This document shows positions 15,501 through 24,663 of a stretch of DNA of 64,000 bases, piece by piece. The stretch is from an uncultured Pelagibacteraceae bacterium (GTDB lineage Bacteria; Pseudomonadota; Alphaproteobacteria; Pelagibacterales; Pelagibacteraceae), in the NCBI GenBank assembly GCA_902556265.1, contig CACDVM010000005.1:1-64000 (forward strand), written 5' to 3'. The notes beneath the pieces were generated by a model, which saw nothing but the letters and a program-made list of their open reading frames with translations, was not told where the DNA came from and ran no database searches. Position numbers and translations under genes: made by a program. Positions within the stretch are counted from its first letter, which is position 1. Each line of letters begins with the position of its first letter.

Positions 15501-16805
15501 ATGAACGCTAAACTAAAAGCACTTATAGGCGATAGACTTCCGAAAGGAATTTCTCTGAAAAGAGATAAGTCTTTGTTTATAAAAAAGTCTAAGAAGTATA
15601 GACACAATGGTGAGGAAAAGGAGAAGACTTTAACTCACACAATTCATTTGGGTATAACACCTGATATGACTGACGCAAAAGCAAGAGAGCAGTTTGAAAC
15701 TCAATTAGCTTCTGCAACAACTGTCAGAAACCAAATGATTGAGAAGTTAGCTTCAAGAAAATTCCTTGAAACTGACACTGCAAAAACTGTAGGTGAGGGT
15801 TCGCTTCAGCAGGTATTCGATATGCTTAATGATATGGGTACTTGGAAAGGCAAACACCAACAGTTGGTGCAACAATACTTTCAGGACACTATGAATTTTT
15901 TCGCTGAGAGGGAAAATAAAAAACCTATGGTGAAAGATTTACATACCAGTGAATGGACTTTATTAGAGTTCAAAGAGTGGTGTGCTAAAGCAGTAGTGAA
16001 TAGAAAGATGAATATGTATAAGACTGTTAATACAAATTCAGTCAATAAAAGACTGGGTGTGTGGAGACAGATTACTGCATATGCTATCAAGAAAAGACTG
16101 TTTAGTCTTTCTGATACACTAGACCCAAGTAAGAAAAACTTTGGTATTGAAGATGAAAAAAGAAACCAAAGTAAACCTAAACCACCTCTATCAATAGAGC
16201 AGGAAGAAAATCTTTTTGCAGTTATCAGAGAATATGAAGATAGCTTTTGGGAAGATTGTCTAACAGTAGCTATAGATACTGGTGTTCGACACGATGGTGA
16301 ATTGAATAAGATTTCTACTGACTGGATTGATTTTGGTAAGAGAACTCTTACATTCAAAAGACCTAAGACGCAGACTTGGTCTACTATTCCATTAACTAAA
16401 AGAGCATTTGATGTCTTTAAAAGACGTAGAGAGATTGCTCTTAAAGATGAGAACAACAGGTTCTTTCCTGTAAGTAAAAGTTCTATCAGACACACTTGGA
16501 ATAAGTATCGTGAGAGAGCAGGGTTAAGTGATGAGTACACACCTTATTGCACAAGACATACTTTCATTACAAGATTAGTTGAAGCAGGAGTTTCACCTAA
16601 AGCAGTAATGGATTTAGCAGGTCACGGTGCAATTGAAACAACACTTACATTCTATACTCATTCAACAAATGAGATATTAGAAACTGCTATTTCTAGTTTA
16701 GAGGAATACAAAGATAAGAAGAAAGTAGCTAATATGAAACCTGTAAATGGTGCAGTTGGTTCTTCTTTGATTGGTCACAACTCTAGAAAGGTGTTGAAGA
16801 AATAA
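15501..16805 (+). CDS. int: Tyrosine site-specific recombinase (phage integrase)
   Basis: The 434-residue enzyme has an N-terminal arm-binding and core-binding region (residues about 1-220) and a C-terminal catalytic domain. Visible catalytic residues are Arg263 (DTGVRHDGEL), Lys289 (RPKTQ), Arg352 (YCTRHTF), His375 (AGHGAIETT) and the nucleophile Tyr385 (TFYTH). The usual first His of the HxxR box is Tyr349, a common variant. AAAGGAG precedes ATG 15501. It catalyses integration and excision at the tRNA-Leu about 220 bp downstream, where the att site lies. It is intact, which implies a potentially functional prophage. Confidence 0.95.
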   Translation: MNAKLKALIGDRLPKGISLKRDKSLFIKKSKKYRHNGEEKEKTLTHTIHLGITPDMTDAKAREQFETQLASATTVRNQMIEKLASRKFLETDTAKTVGEGSLQQVFDMLNDMGTWKGKHQQLVQQYFQDTMNFFAERENKKPMVKDLHTSEWTLLEFKEWCAKAVVNRKMNMYKTVNTNSVNKRLGVWRQITAYAIKKRLFSLSDTLDPSKKNFGIEDEKRNQSKPKPPLSIEQEENLFAVIREYEDSFWEDCLTVAIDTGVRHDGELNKISTDWIDFGKRTLTFKRPKTQTWSTIPLTKRAFDVFKRRREIALKDENNRFFPVSKSSIRHTWNKYRERAGLSDEYTPYCTRHTFITRLVEAGVSPKAVMDLAGHGAIETTLTFYTHSTNEILETAISSLEEYKDKKKVANMKPVNGAVGSSLIGHNSRKVLKK

Positions 16806-16814
16806 AAGATGTCT

Positions 16815-16823
16815 ACTATAAGT
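16815..16823 (+). promoter_or_regulatory. ACTATAAGT element before the phage tRNA-Leu
   Basis: This nine-base element is identical to the one at 12283-12291 and lies 25 bases before the phage tRNA-Leu. It could be a promoter of the phage RNA polymerase (its core resembles the ACTATA of T7 promoters) or a host -10 region (TACTATAAG). Confidence 0.35.
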
Positions 16824-16848
16824 TCACCATTATTAAGTAAATGCGTTT

Positions 16849-16932
16849 GGGCGTATGGTGAAACGGTAGACACGCCAGTCTTAGGAACTGGTCTCGCAAG
16901 AGGTGAAAGTTCAAATCTTTCTACGCCCACCA
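16849..16932 (+). tRNA. tRNA-Leu(UAG), phage-borne, complete
   Basis: The acceptor stem GGGCGTA / TACGCCC, discriminator A and encoded CCA (16930-16932) are all present. The anticodon arm is CCAGT-CTTAGGA-ACTGG with anticodon UAG, followed by a class II variable arm (TCTCGCAAGAGG) and T arm GAAAG-TTCAAAT-CTTTC. It lies between the integrase and the right att site, hence within the phage. It differs from the split host tRNA-Leu outside the anticodon loop, so it is not a copy of it. It may supply Leu-CUN decoding when the host gene is disrupted. Confidence 0.9.
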
Positions 16933-16948
16933 AAACTGACTACGTTAG

Positions 16949-16976
16949 TGGATACGTTTTTGGTTCTTTGGATACG
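16949..16976 (+). repeat. Direct repeat TGGATACG with 20-bp period near att
   Basis: TGGATACG occurs at 16949-16956 and 16969-16976, and a degenerate copy (TCCATACG) lies at 17015-17022 beside the crossover region. Two helical turns separate the first two. They are good candidates for arm-type integrase sites. Confidence 0.4.
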
Positions 16977-17022
16977 CTAGTAGGGAAAGGAGTGTTGGTA
17001 GTTATAGGTTTAAGTCCATACG

Positions 17023-17039
17023 TTGGTCTTAGGAACCAA
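17023..17039 (+). other. Right attachment site (attR) in the tRNA-Leu anticodon arm
   Basis: The anticodon stem-loop TTGGT-CTTAGGA-ACCAA is intact, but no tRNA D arm or 5' acceptor strand lies at the proper distance upstream, while a normal 3' half continues downstream. This is the signature of integration at the anticodon loop. The 11 bases GTCTTAGGAAC are shared with the phage tRNA-Leu at 16849. The exact core length needs the left att site. Confidence 0.75.
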
Positions 17040-17080
17040 TATGGCAACATGTGAAGGTTCGAGTCCTTTTCGCCCTACCA
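17023..17080 (+). pseudogene. 3' half of host tRNA-Leu(UAG), split by the prophage
   Basis: After the anticodon arm come a class II variable arm (TATGGCAACATG), T arm GAAGG-TTCGAGT-CCTTT, acceptor 3' strand TCGCCCT, discriminator A and CCA (17078-17080). The matching 5' strand should be AGGGCGA. The only AGGG nearby (16982) sits about 14 bases too far from the anticodon and mispairs at two positions. The host 5' half is expected at the left end of the prophage. The remnant ends 12 bases before tig. Confidence 0.75.
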
Positions 17081-17092
17081 CAATAAAACTTT

Positions 17093-18526
17093 ATGAAAGT
17101 TACAGTAGAAAATAAAAAGGGTTTAAATAAAGATATAAAAGTATTTATAGATAAAAATACTATGAATTCTTATATGGAACAAAAATATGAGGAAATCAAA
17201 GGGACTGTAAATTTAAAAGGATTTAGACCAGGAAAGGTTCCAAGAGAAATTTTAAAAAGACAATTTGGACAAGCTATATTTAGTGAAGTATTAGATAAAG
17301 TTTTAAAAGATACATCAACAAAAGCTTTAGAAGAAAATAAAATAAAACCCGCAGGTCAACCGAAACTAAATCTTAAAACATATGGGGAAGATAAGGATCT
17401 AGAGTATGTAATATCAGTTACAGAACTTCCTAAAGTAGAGGTAAAATTTATAGAAAATATAAAGTTCGATGATTATTCAGTTAAGATTGATCAAAAGGAA
17501 ACTGATAAAAGAATTCAAGATATTGCAAAAAATCAACCTAACTTTAAAGATGCACCCGATCAAACAAAAGCTGCTGATAAAGACTTAGTAATTTTTGATT
17601 ATACTGCAACTGTTGAAGATAAACCTTTTAAAGGAGGAGAAGGAAAAAATACTCAACTTACTTTAGGAAAAGATTTATTTTTAAAAGGTTTTGATAAACA
17701 ATTGATTGGAGTAAAAAAAGGTGATGAAAAAATTGTTGAGGCAACATTACCGGAAAATTTTCCTGAGAAGGATTTAATTAATAAGATTGCAAAATTTAAG
17801 TGTAAAATAACAAATGTAAAGAATCCAGAAGATGTAAAAATAAATGATGAGTTTGCAAAAAACCTAGGAGCAAAGGATTTAAACGACCTTAAGACTTTAA
17901 TTTCAAAACAAATCAATGATGAATATAAAAACTCTTTAGATAGGTTTTCTAAAAATCAAATTTTAAAAGAACTTGAAAAATTTAAAGTTAAAGAAATACC
18001 TGAAAATTTAATTGAAGAGGAAGTAAAAATCCTTTCGCAAGGCATGTCTGAAGAAGATGCAAAAAATAATAGAAAAAATTTTGAGGAAATAGCAAAAAAA
18101 AGAATTAAAGTTGGTTTGATACTTAATGAGTTTGGGGAACAAAATAAAATTAAAGTTACTGAACAAGAATTACAAACTGAGGTTCAAAAACAAATTAGGA
18201 TGATGCCGGGACAAGAAAAGATGGTAATGGACTTTTATCAAAAAAACCCATCTGCGATTGCAAGCCTCAGAGGAACAGTTTATGAAGATAAAATAATAAG
18301 CACTATTAAAGAAAAAGCTAAAGCAAATAAAAAAGAAATTACAAAGAATGAAGCAGAAAAAATTTTAAAACAATCTCAAAAAGAACAGCTTGATAAAGAA
18401 CTTAAAGAACAAAGAAAACCTGAAAAAAAGGTTGTGAGTAAAAAATCTTTAGAGAGCAAAACTAAGCCAAAATCATCAAAAATTAAATCATCAGTTAAAA
18501 AAATAAAAAAAGTTAGCAAAAAGTAA
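17093..18526 (+). CDS. tig: Trigger factor, ribosome-bound chaperone
   Basis: The 477-residue protein carries the ribosome-docking signature GFRPGKVP (residues 43-50) in the N-terminal domain, an FKBP-type peptidyl-prolyl isomerase domain (about 150-240, with [16 protein letters not shown] and [15 protein letters not shown]) and the long helical C-terminal chaperone arms. The last 50 residues are a lysine/serine-rich tail ([18 protein letters not shown]), longer than in E. coli (432 residues). It folds nascent chains at the ribosome. It begins only 12 bases after the tRNA remnant, so it was probably co-transcribed with tRNA-Leu before integration. clpP follows after 32 bases. Confidence 0.95.
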   Translation: MKVTVENKKGLNKDIKVFIDKNTMNSYMEQKYEEIKGTVNLKGFRPGKVPREILKRQFGQAIFSEVLDKVLKDTSTKALEENKIKPAGQPKLNLKTYGEDKDLEYVISVTELPKVEVKFIENIKFDDYSVKIDQKETDKRIQDIAKNQPNFKDAPDQTKAADKDLVIFDYTATVEDKPFKGGEGKNTQLTLGKDLFLKGFDKQLIGVKKGDEKIVEATLPENFPEKDLINKIAKFKCKITNVKNPEDVKINDEFAKNLGAKDLNDLKTLISKQINDEYKNSLDRFSKNQILKELEKFKVKEIPENLIEEEVKILSQGMSEEDAKNNRKNFEEIAKKRIKVGLILNEFGEQNKIKVTEQELQTEVQKQIRMMPGQEKMVMDFYQKNPSAIASLRGTVYEDKIISTIKEKAKANKKEITKNEAEKILKQSQKEQLDKELKEQRKPEKKVVSKKSLESKTKPKSSKIKSSVKKIKKVSKK

Positions 18527-18558
18527 TCTCAAGTTGTATAAGTAAAACGAATCAACTT

Positions 18559-19170
18559 ATGACAAATAAAATATCCGAACATATGAGTAATCTAGTTCCC
18601 ATGGTAGTAGAACAATCTAACAAAGGTGAGCGAGCATATGATATTTATTCAAGACTATTAAAAGAAAGAATTATTTTTTTAACTGGCCAAATTAATGATA
18701 ATGTCGCCTCGCTAGTCACAGCACAACTTTTATTTTTAGAGGCAGAAGATCCTAAAAAAGAAATTTATTTATACATTAATAGCCCAGGAGGATTAGTCAC
18801 TGCAGGTTTAGGTATTTATGACACTATGCAATATATCAAGCCTGATATTTCAACATTATGCATTGGTCAAGCTGCTTCAATGGGTTCCTTTTTGTTAAGT
18901 GCTGGTACTAAAGGAAAAAGAATTTCTTTACCAAATTCTAGAATAATGGTTCATCAACCGTCTGCAGGGTTTCAAGGTCAAGCAACTGATATTGAAATTC
19001 ATGCCAATGAAGTACTTTCTTTGAAAAAAAGATTAAATGAAATTTATTCAAAACATACTGGAAAAACTGTTGAAGAAATCAAATCTGCTCTTGAAAGAGA
19101 TAATTTTATGACGGCAGAAACCGCTAAGTCTTTTGGTTTAATAGACGAAGTAGTAGAAAAAAGATCTTAA
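18559..19170 (+). CDS. clpP: ATP-dependent Clp protease proteolytic subunit
   Basis: At 203 residues it has normal length and the full catalytic triad: Ser107 ([11 protein letters not shown]), His132 (IMVHQPSAG) and Asp181 (LERDNFMTA). The INSPGG oxyanion-hole motif is at residues 73-78. It forms the tetradecameric chamber that degrades proteins fed by ClpX, encoded next. The spacer from tig contains an inverted repeat (AAGTTG 18531-18536, CAACTT 18553-18558) whose last base abuts the ATG, possibly limiting translation initiation. The order tig-clpP-clpX-lon is widespread in alphaproteobacteria. Confidence 0.97.
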   Translation: MTNKISEHMSNLVPMVVEQSNKGERAYDIYSRLLKERIIFLTGQINDNVASLVTAQLLFLEAEDPKKEIYLYINSPGGLVTAGLGIYDTMQYIKPDISTLCIGQAASMGSFLLSAGTKGKRISLPNSRIMVHQPSAGFQGQATDIEIHANEVLSLKKRLNEIYSKHTGKTVEEIKSALERDNFMTAETAKSFGLIDEVVEKRS

Positions 19171-19258
19171 CACACAATATATTGAAATTTTTATATTCAA
19201 ATCTTGATTAGTATGAGTCATCTATAATAAAGTAATCTTATTGATTCGTTAAAAAATT

Positions 19259-20527
19259 ATGAGCACAAATAATAAAAATATCCTTTACTGTTCCTTTTGT
19301 GGAAAAAGTCAACATGAAGTGAGAAAATTAATAGCTGGTCCAACAGTATTCATATGTGATGAGTGTGTTGAACTTTGTATGGATATTATAAAAGAAGAAA
19401 GTAAAGATACTTTTGTCAAACATGAAGATGGTTTACCTTCGCCAAAAGAAATATGTAATGTTTTAGATGATTACGTAATAGGCCAGTCTCATGCAAAAAA
19501 AGTTTTGTCTGTTGCAGTTCATAATCATTATAAAAGATTAAATTATGAAAGCAAAACAAGTAAAAATGTTGAGCTTGCAAAATCTAATATATTATTGGTT
19601 GGTCCAACAGGATGTGGAAAGACTCTTTTAGCACAAACATTAGCAAGAATTTTAGATGTTCCGTTTACTATGGCAGACGCAACAACATTAACAGAAGCTG
19701 GCTATGTAGGAGAAGATGTTGAAAATATTATTTTAAAATTATTACAAGCTGCTGATTATAATGTGGAAAAAGCCCAAAGAGGAATAGTTTATATTGATGA
19801 AGTAGATAAAATAAGTAGAAAATCTGAAAACCCCTCTATTACAAGAGATGTTTCTGGCGAAGGTGTTCAGCAAGCATTATTAAAAATTATGGAAGGAACT
19901 GTAGCGAGTGTCCCTCCTCAAGGTGGAAGAAAGCATCCACAACAAGAATTTTTACAAGTTGATACTACAAATATTTTATTTATTTGTGGTGGTGCGTTTG
20001 CTGGACTAGATAAAATTATATCTCAAAGAGATAAAGGAACTTCAATTGGGTTTGGAGCGGACGTTAAAAATTCTCAAGAAAAGAAAACTGGAGAGTGGAT
20101 GCAAAGTTTAGAACCAGAAGATTTATTGAAGTATGGTTTAATACCAGAGTTTATTGGAAGATTACCAATGATTGCAACTTTAGAGGATCTAGACGAAAAA
20201 TCTTTAATTAAAATTCTTCAAGAACCAAAAAACTCTCTTACCAAACAATATCAAGAATTGTTTAAACTCGATGGTGCAAAATTAACATTTAAAGATACTG
20301 CATTGAAAGAAATTGCTCTTAAAGCAATTAGAAAAAAAACAGGTGCAAGAGGTTTGAGATCGATATTAGAAAATATATTATTAAAAACTATGTATGATCT
20401 ACCGAGTCAAGATAACATTGAAGAAGTTATTATAGATGCATCTTCTGTTAAAGGACAAACTCAGCCAATAGTAGTCCACTCAAAAACTGACAATAAATCA
20501 AAAACTGGCAAAACATCAGCGGCTTAA
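19259..20527 (+). CDS. clpX: ATP-dependent Clp protease ATP-binding subunit ClpX
   Basis: The 422-residue unfoldase has the four-cysteine zinc-binding domain (Cys11, Cys14, Cys33, Cys36), a Walker A loop GPTGCGKT (115-122, with Cys where Ser is usual), Walker [11 protein letters not shown], the pore loop region GYVGED and the IGF-type ClpP-docking loop in the middle (TSIGFGADV). It unfolds tagged substrates and passes them into ClpP. An 88-base gap upstream holds a possible -10 element TATAAT (19223-19228), so it may have its own promoter in addition to read-through from clpP. Confidence 0.97.
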   Translation: MSTNNKNILYCSFCGKSQHEVRKLIAGPTVFICDECVELCMDIIKEESKDTFVKHEDGLPSPKEICNVLDDYVIGQSHAKKVLSVAVHNHYKRLNYESKTSKNVELAKSNILLVGPTGCGKTLLAQTLARILDVPFTMADATTLTEAGYVGEDVENIILKLLQAADYNVEKAQRGIVYIDEVDKISRKSENPSITRDVSGEGVQQALLKIMEGTVASVPPQGGRKHPQQEFLQVDTTNILFICGGAFAGLDKIISQRDKGTSIGFGADVKNSQEKKTGEWMQSLEPEDLLKYGLIPEFIGRLPMIATLEDLDEKSLIKILQEPKNSLTKQYQELFKLDGAKLTFKDTALKEIALKAIRKKTGARGLRSILENILLKTMYDLPSQDNIEEVIIDASSVKGQTQPIVVHSKTDNKSKTGKTSAA

Positions 20528-20588
20528 TAACCTTAATAAATAAGAAAAAGGTATTGCATTATGAGATATAATATCCATATTATTCCTC

Positions 20589-22967
20589 ATGGATGTTAAA
20601 ATTTCACTGCCATTATTACCATTAAGAGACATTGTAGTATTCCCAAGCATGGTAATTCCTCTTTTTGTAGGAAGAGACAAATCTATTTCTGCCCTAAATG
20701 AGGTTATGAAAAATGAAAAAAAAATTATTTTAGTTACTCAAAAAAACTCTGAGATTGATGATCCAAAAAAAACTGATATTTTTATGTATGGCTGCGAAGG
20801 AAGTATTCTTCAACTTCTTAAATTACCAGATGGAACAGTGAAAGTTTTGGTTGAGGGTATCAGAAGGGTAAAAATATTAGATTTTAAAGATAATGAAAAA
20901 TTCATTACATGTGATTTTGCGGCTTATAGTGATTTGATCAACAAAGACGAAGATTTATTTCCTTTAGCGGTAACCGCTGTGAGAAGATTGGAAAAATTAA
21001 CATCTATTAACAAAAAGATTTCAACTGAAACAATTAATACGATCAAAGAATTAAAAGACCCCTCAAATATAGCAGACAATATAGCATCTCATATCAATGC
21101 CACTATTTCAGAAAAACAACAAATATTTGAAACATCTGATGTGAAGAAAAGACTAAATACTATTATTAAGCTAATGGAAAACGAAACTAGTATCATTGGT
21201 GTTGAAAAAAAAATTAGAGGAAGAGTAAAGACGCAAATGGAAAAAACTCAAAGAGAGTATTATTTGAATGAACAACTCAAAGCAATTCAAAAAGAGCTAG
21301 GAGAGATAGAAGATGGTAAAGATGAAAGTACAAGTTTAAATAAATCAATACTCAAAGCAAAGATGCCTAAAGAAGTTGAAAAAAAATGTCTTCAAGAACT
21401 TAAAAAATTAAAAAACATGAGTCCAATGTCTGCAGAGGCAACAGTTGTGAGAAATTACTTAGATTGGATGATAGATTTGCCATGGCACAAGAAAAGTGAA
21501 GTTGACATAGATTTAACTAAAGCATTAAATATACTTGATAAAGATCATTTTGGTTTAGAAAAAGTTAAAGAGAGAATTATTGAATTTTTAGCTGTTCAAA
21601 AAAGGATGAAAAAAATTAAGGGACCAATTTTATGCTTAGTTGGACCTCCTGGAGTTGGAAAAACTTCTCTAGGTAAATCTATTGCTAAAGCAACTAATCG
21701 AGAATTTGTAAGAATGTCAGTAGGTGGCATGAGAGATGAAGCTGAAATAAGAGGTCACAGAAGAACATACATCGGCTCCTTACCAGGAAAAATTATTCAA
21801 ATGATGAAAAAAGCTGGAACTAAAAACCCATTAATTTTATTAGATGAAATTGATAAAATTGGGAATGATTATAGAGGTGATCCTTCCTCAGCATTGTTGG
21901 AAGCTTTAGATCCAGAACAAAACACAACGTTTAATGATCATTATTTAGAAGTTGATTATGATTTATCTGATGTAATGTTTGTAACTACAGCCAACACATT
22001 AAATATATTACCACCTTTATTAGACAGAATGGAAGTTATTAGATTGGCTGGTTATACAGAGGATGAAAAAATAAATATTGCTAATAAGTATTTACTTCCA
22101 AAACAGATTAAAGATAACGGAGTTAAGGATAAAGAAATGAATTTAGGTAATGATATAATTCAAGAAATAATTAGAAGTTACACAAAAGAGTCTGGTGTTA
22201 GAAATCTTGAAAGAGAAATCTCGAAAGTAGCAAGAAAAGTAGTAAAAAAAGTCGTTGCTGGAGAAGAAAAAGAAGTTAGCATTAATACAAAAAATTTATC
22301 TGATTTTCTTGGAGTGCCAAAATTCAAATTTGGTGAGTTAGAGTCTGAAAATAGAATAGGAATTGTTACTGGATTAGCGTGGACAGAGTATGGTGGTGAA
22401 ATTTTAAAAATTGAAACGGTTACAATGCCAGGCAAAGGCAGAATGCAAATTACTGGTAAATTGGGTGACGTAATGCAAGAGTCAGTTAAGGCTGCAAAAT
22501 CATTTGTAAGATCAAAATGTTTAGAATATGGAATTATTCCACCATTATTTGAAAAGAAAGATTTTCACATACATGTACCAGAAGGGGCAACGCCAAAAGA
22601 TGGACCATCAGCAGGTATTGGAATGGTCACATCTATAGTATCCTCAATAACTAGTATTCCTGTTAGAAGAGATTTGGCTATGACTGGAGAAGTTACATTG
22701 ACAGGTCAAGTACTACCGATAGGCGGACTAAAAGAAAAATTATTAGCTGCACACCGCGCCGGTATCAAAGAGGTGTTAATTCCGAAAGAAAATGAAAAAG
22801 ATCTAGTTGATATGCCAAAAAAGATTATTGATGAAATAAAAATTACTCCAGTTGAATTTGCAGACGAAGTGTTAAAAATAGCTTTAACTAAAGAACTTAA
22901 AAAGACCGAATGGGTAGAAGTTGATATAGCAAAAAAAGATGAAAAATCACAGGCTAGTATCCAGTAA
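20589..22967 (+). CDS. lon: ATP-dependent protease Lon
   Basis: The 792-residue protein has the N-terminal substrate-binding domain ([20 protein letters not shown]), an AAA+ domain with Walker A GPPGVGKT (352-359) and Walker [12 protein letters not shown], and the C-terminal protease domain with the Ser-Lys dyad Ser674 (DGPSAGIG) and Lys717 ([10 protein letters not shown]). Length matches E. coli Lon (784). It degrades misfolded and regulatory proteins in the cytoplasm. A TATAAT (20567-20572) lies just upstream, but no well-spaced -35 is seen. It closes the proteostasis cluster. Confidence 0.97.
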   Translation: MDVKISLPLLPLRDIVVFPSMVIPLFVGRDKSISALNEVMKNEKKIILVTQKNSEIDDPKKTDIFMYGCEGSILQLLKLPDGTVKVLVEGIRRVKILDFKDNEKFITCDFAAYSDLINKDEDLFPLAVTAVRRLEKLTSINKKISTETINTIKELKDPSNIADNIASHINATISEKQQIFETSDVKKRLNTIIKLMENETSIIGVEKKIRGRVKTQMEKTQREYYLNEQLKAIQKELGEIEDGKDESTSLNKSILKAKMPKEVEKKCLQELKKLKNMSPMSAEATVVRNYLDWMIDLPWHKKSEVDIDLTKALNILDKDHFGLEKVKERIIEFLAVQKRMKKIKGPILCLVGPPGVGKTSLGKSIAKATNREFVRMSVGGMRDEAEIRGHRRTYIGSLPGKIIQMMKKAGTKNPLILLDEIDKIGNDYRGDPSSALLEALDPEQNTTFNDHYLEVDYDLSDVMFVTTANTLNILPPLLDRMEVIRLAGYTEDEKINIANKYLLPKQIKDNGVKDKEMNLGNDIIQEIIRSYTKESGVRNLEREISKVARKVVKKVVAGEEKEVSINTKNLSDFLGVPKFKFGELESENRIGIVTGLAWTEYGGEILKIETVTMPGKGRMQITGKLGDVMQESVKAAKSFVRSKCLEYGIIPPLFEKKDFHIHVPEGATPKDGPSAGIGMVTSIVSSITSIPVRRDLAMTGEVTLTGQVLPIGGLKEKLLAAHRAGIKEVLIPKENEKDLVDMPKKIIDEIKITPVEFADEVLKIALTKELKKTEWVEVDIAKKDEKSQASIQ

Positions 22968-22987
22968 ATTTAATCTATTTTAAGATG

Positions 22988-23010
22988 AATTTCTTAATTG
23001 TTTAGAAATT
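22988..23010 (+). terminator. AT-rich hairpin after lon
   Basis: AATTTCT (22988-22994) and AGAAATT (23004-23010) form a perfect 7-bp stem with a 9-base loop, followed by AATTTATTTC. It is plausible as the terminator of the protease cluster, but the U-tract is interrupted. Confidence 0.35.
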
Positions 23011-23038
23011 AATTTATTTCAATTTAGTGAACTTTTAA

Positions 23039-24478
23039 ATGTTTTTTAATAAAAATAAAAAATTTAGATGGTCTTTATTTTTAATTTTATCTGGATTTTT
23101 TTTATCAGTTTTACTTAGTTCTTATTACATAAATAAATATGATAATTATACTTCTGACGGTTATACCCACCAATTAATTAAAGACGAAACATATTATCAT
23201 TGGAGATTAGGAGATAGGATAGCAGAAGAAACAAGAGAAGGTAAAAACTTTTTTTTATCTGGTGATGTGACATACACAAAGCCTTTACATCAAAGAATAG
23301 TAGCTCTTTATTCACTGGTAACAGGATATGACCTTATTGATGATGATGGCAATAACCCAATACCAAAAGTTAATTTAGGAGGCAAATTACCTTTCCTAAT
23401 ATTTCAATCATTCATTTACTTTTTTTCATTATTTTATTTTTCAAAATCGTTAATTAAAATCGTACCAGAAAAATCTTTTTTTTATATAATTCTATTTTTA
23501 TCAATTGAACTTACTATATTTCAATATCATTCTTCTTTTTGGACAGAGTCGATATACTTTTCTCTTCAATTAATTATTTTTGGAAAACTTTTAGAAAAAA
23601 ATAAGAATTTTTTTCATAATTTTATAATTGGACTTTTAGTTGGATTTGCTTTCCTCCAAAGATCAGGAGCAATATTTTATATATTACCAATACTAATTTG
23701 TTATTCATTTTTGTTTAAAAAAAAAATATTTCAACCTTTTTTTGGAATTACTACAGGATATACATTAATAGCAGTTTTAATTGGATCATATAATTTTTAT
23801 AAAACAAATACTTTTTATATTTATCCATCTGAAGGCAAGTATGCAATCCACACATATTTTTGTACAGATATTATTGCTGAAAAATTTGATATATCAGTTG
23901 AGGAGGCTAGACTTTATGAGGTAAAAAAAACTGTACAATGGGCAAAAAAAAATAATTTAAAATTTAATAACGAATTAAATTTAGATAAAATTAAATCTAC
24001 ATTGGAACTAAGGAATTATTTTTTAAATGAGTATGAAAAGAACAAATACTTTGATTATTTAAATCAAAGACAATTTGAAATTTTATTTGATAATCCAATT
24101 ATAACATCTAAAAAAATTATTGAAAAAACTTTGCACCTCATTGTTTTAAATCCTACTTTTAATTACTTTTATAATGAGTATAGAGGTAAACAAGAAGGAA
24201 AAGTAAGCTTTGTATATACAGAGACTCATAAAAAACTGATTCCCTTTAGAATTTTTTACACTTTAATTATATACCTCTTTTCTCTCTTAGGTTTTATTTA
24301 CTTATTTAGAAATAAAAAATATTATGAGCTTTGTTTAATATCTTTATCTATTTTATACTATATTGGGCTTTTTGGATGGTATGGTAAAACTAGACTATAT
24401 GTGCCAGCTTTAATTTATCTATCAGTATTTTTTGGAATAGGTGTTGAAATGTTTATAAATAATTTTAAAAAGAAATAA
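23039..24478 (+). CDS. Polytopic membrane protein, GT-C/ArnT-like glycosyltransferase candidate
   Basis: The 479-residue protein has an N-terminal membrane helix (about 13-31), a loop with KDETYYHWRLGDRIAEETRE and KPLHQRIVALYSLVTG, and then about eight to ten hydrophobic segments. The DExYY followed by a Pro-Leu region resembles the first periplasmic loop of PMT_2/ArnT-type (GT-C) glycosyltransferases, where the Asp is catalytic. Such enzymes move sugars from lipid carriers to glycans or lipids on the outer face of the inner membrane. Its base composition is very AT-rich, and it stands alone between lon and two tRNAs. The family call is tentative. Confidence 0.5.
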   Translation: MFFNKNKKFRWSLFLILSGFFLSVLLSSYYINKYDNYTSDGYTHQLIKDETYYHWRLGDRIAEETREGKNFFLSGDVTYTKPLHQRIVALYSLVTGYDLIDDDGNNPIPKVNLGGKLPFLIFQSFIYFFSLFYFSKSLIKIVPEKSFFYIILFLSIELTIFQYHSSFWTESIYFSLQLIIFGKLLEKNKNFFHNFIIGLLVGFAFLQRSGAIFYILPILICYSFLFKKKIFQPFFGITTGYTLIAVLIGSYNFYKTNTFYIYPSEGKYAIHTYFCTDIIAEKFDISVEEARLYEVKKTVQWAKKNNLKFNNELNLDKIKSTLELRNYFLNEYEKNKYFDYLNQRQFEILFDNPIITSKKIIEKTLHLIVLNPTFNYFYNEYRGKQEGKVSFVYTETHKKLIPFRIFYTLIIYLFSLLGFIYLFRNKKYYELCLISLSILYYIGLFGWYGKTRLYVPALIYLSVFFGIGVEMFINNFKKK

Positions 24479-24524
24479 TTTTTTTTAAAAGCAATCTATA
24501 AAGAGTTTTAATCACTAATAAATC

Positions 24525-24552
24525 TTGACGTTATTGTACTAAAAGATATAAA
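24525..24552 (+). promoter_or_regulatory. Sigma-70-type promoter for the tRNA pair
   Basis: TTGACG (24525-24530) and TATAAA (24547-24552) are separated by 16 bases and lie about 20 bases before tRNA-Val. The spacing and match fit a housekeeping promoter reading into the two tRNAs. Confidence 0.55.
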
Positions 24553-24571
24553 ACACAGTATTTTGGTATTG

Positions 24572-24647
24572 GGGCGGTTAGCTCAGTTGGTAGAGCATCT
24601 CGTTTACACCGAGGGGGTCAAAGGTTCGAGTCCTTTACTGCCCACCA
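24572..24647 (+). tRNA. tRNA-Val(UAC)
   Basis: Acceptor GGGCGGT pairs with ACTGCCC, and CCA is encoded at 24645-24647. The D arm contains AGCTCAGTTGGTAGAGC, the anticodon arm is TCTCG-TTTACAC-CGAGG with anticodon UAC, and the T arm is AAAGG-TTCGAGT-CCTTT. All arms are canonical. Confidence 0.95.
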
Positions 24648-24663
24648 AAATATTTTTTAAAGT

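Larger units (their letters stand above)
1..17036 (+). mobile_element. Right part of an integrated T7-like podovirus (prophage)
   Basis: All genes from the window start to the integrase lie on one strand and are phage-type: internal virion proteins, tail fibres, small and large terminase, early genes and a tyrosine integrase. Host genes start immediately after a split tRNA-Leu at about 17,023-17,080. The order late structural genes, terminase, early genes, integrase, att is what a T7-like genome shows once it has circularised and recombined at an att site beside the integrase. No frameshifts or decayed genes are visible. Capsid, portal, polymerase and replication genes and the left att site must lie to the left of the window. 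Integrating T7-like pelagiphages (HTVC019P type) are known; the assignment to that group is inference. Confidence 0.9.

Noticed and set aside
16849-17036. A tiny element bounded by the two GTTCTTAGGAAC-like anticodon loops (16,880s and 17,026)
   Set aside because: Nothing between them could move by itself, and phage genes lie immediately to the left of the first tRNA, so the first tRNA is phage-borne and not attL.
16809-17054. 81-aa open frame across the tRNA/att region
   Set aside because: It runs through the complete phage tRNA-Leu and into the host tRNA remnant, has no ribosome site and no recognisable protein features.
16982-17080. A second complete tRNA-Leu
   Set aside because: The only possible 5' acceptor strand (AGGGAAA at 16,982) lies about 14 bases too far from the anticodon arm and mispairs twice with TCGCCCT, and no D arm is seen. 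A split gene fits better.
20554-20572. Promoter TTGCAT / TATAAT before lon
   Set aside because: The two boxes are only 7 bases apart, too close for a sigma-70 promoter; only a lone -10-like sequence remains.
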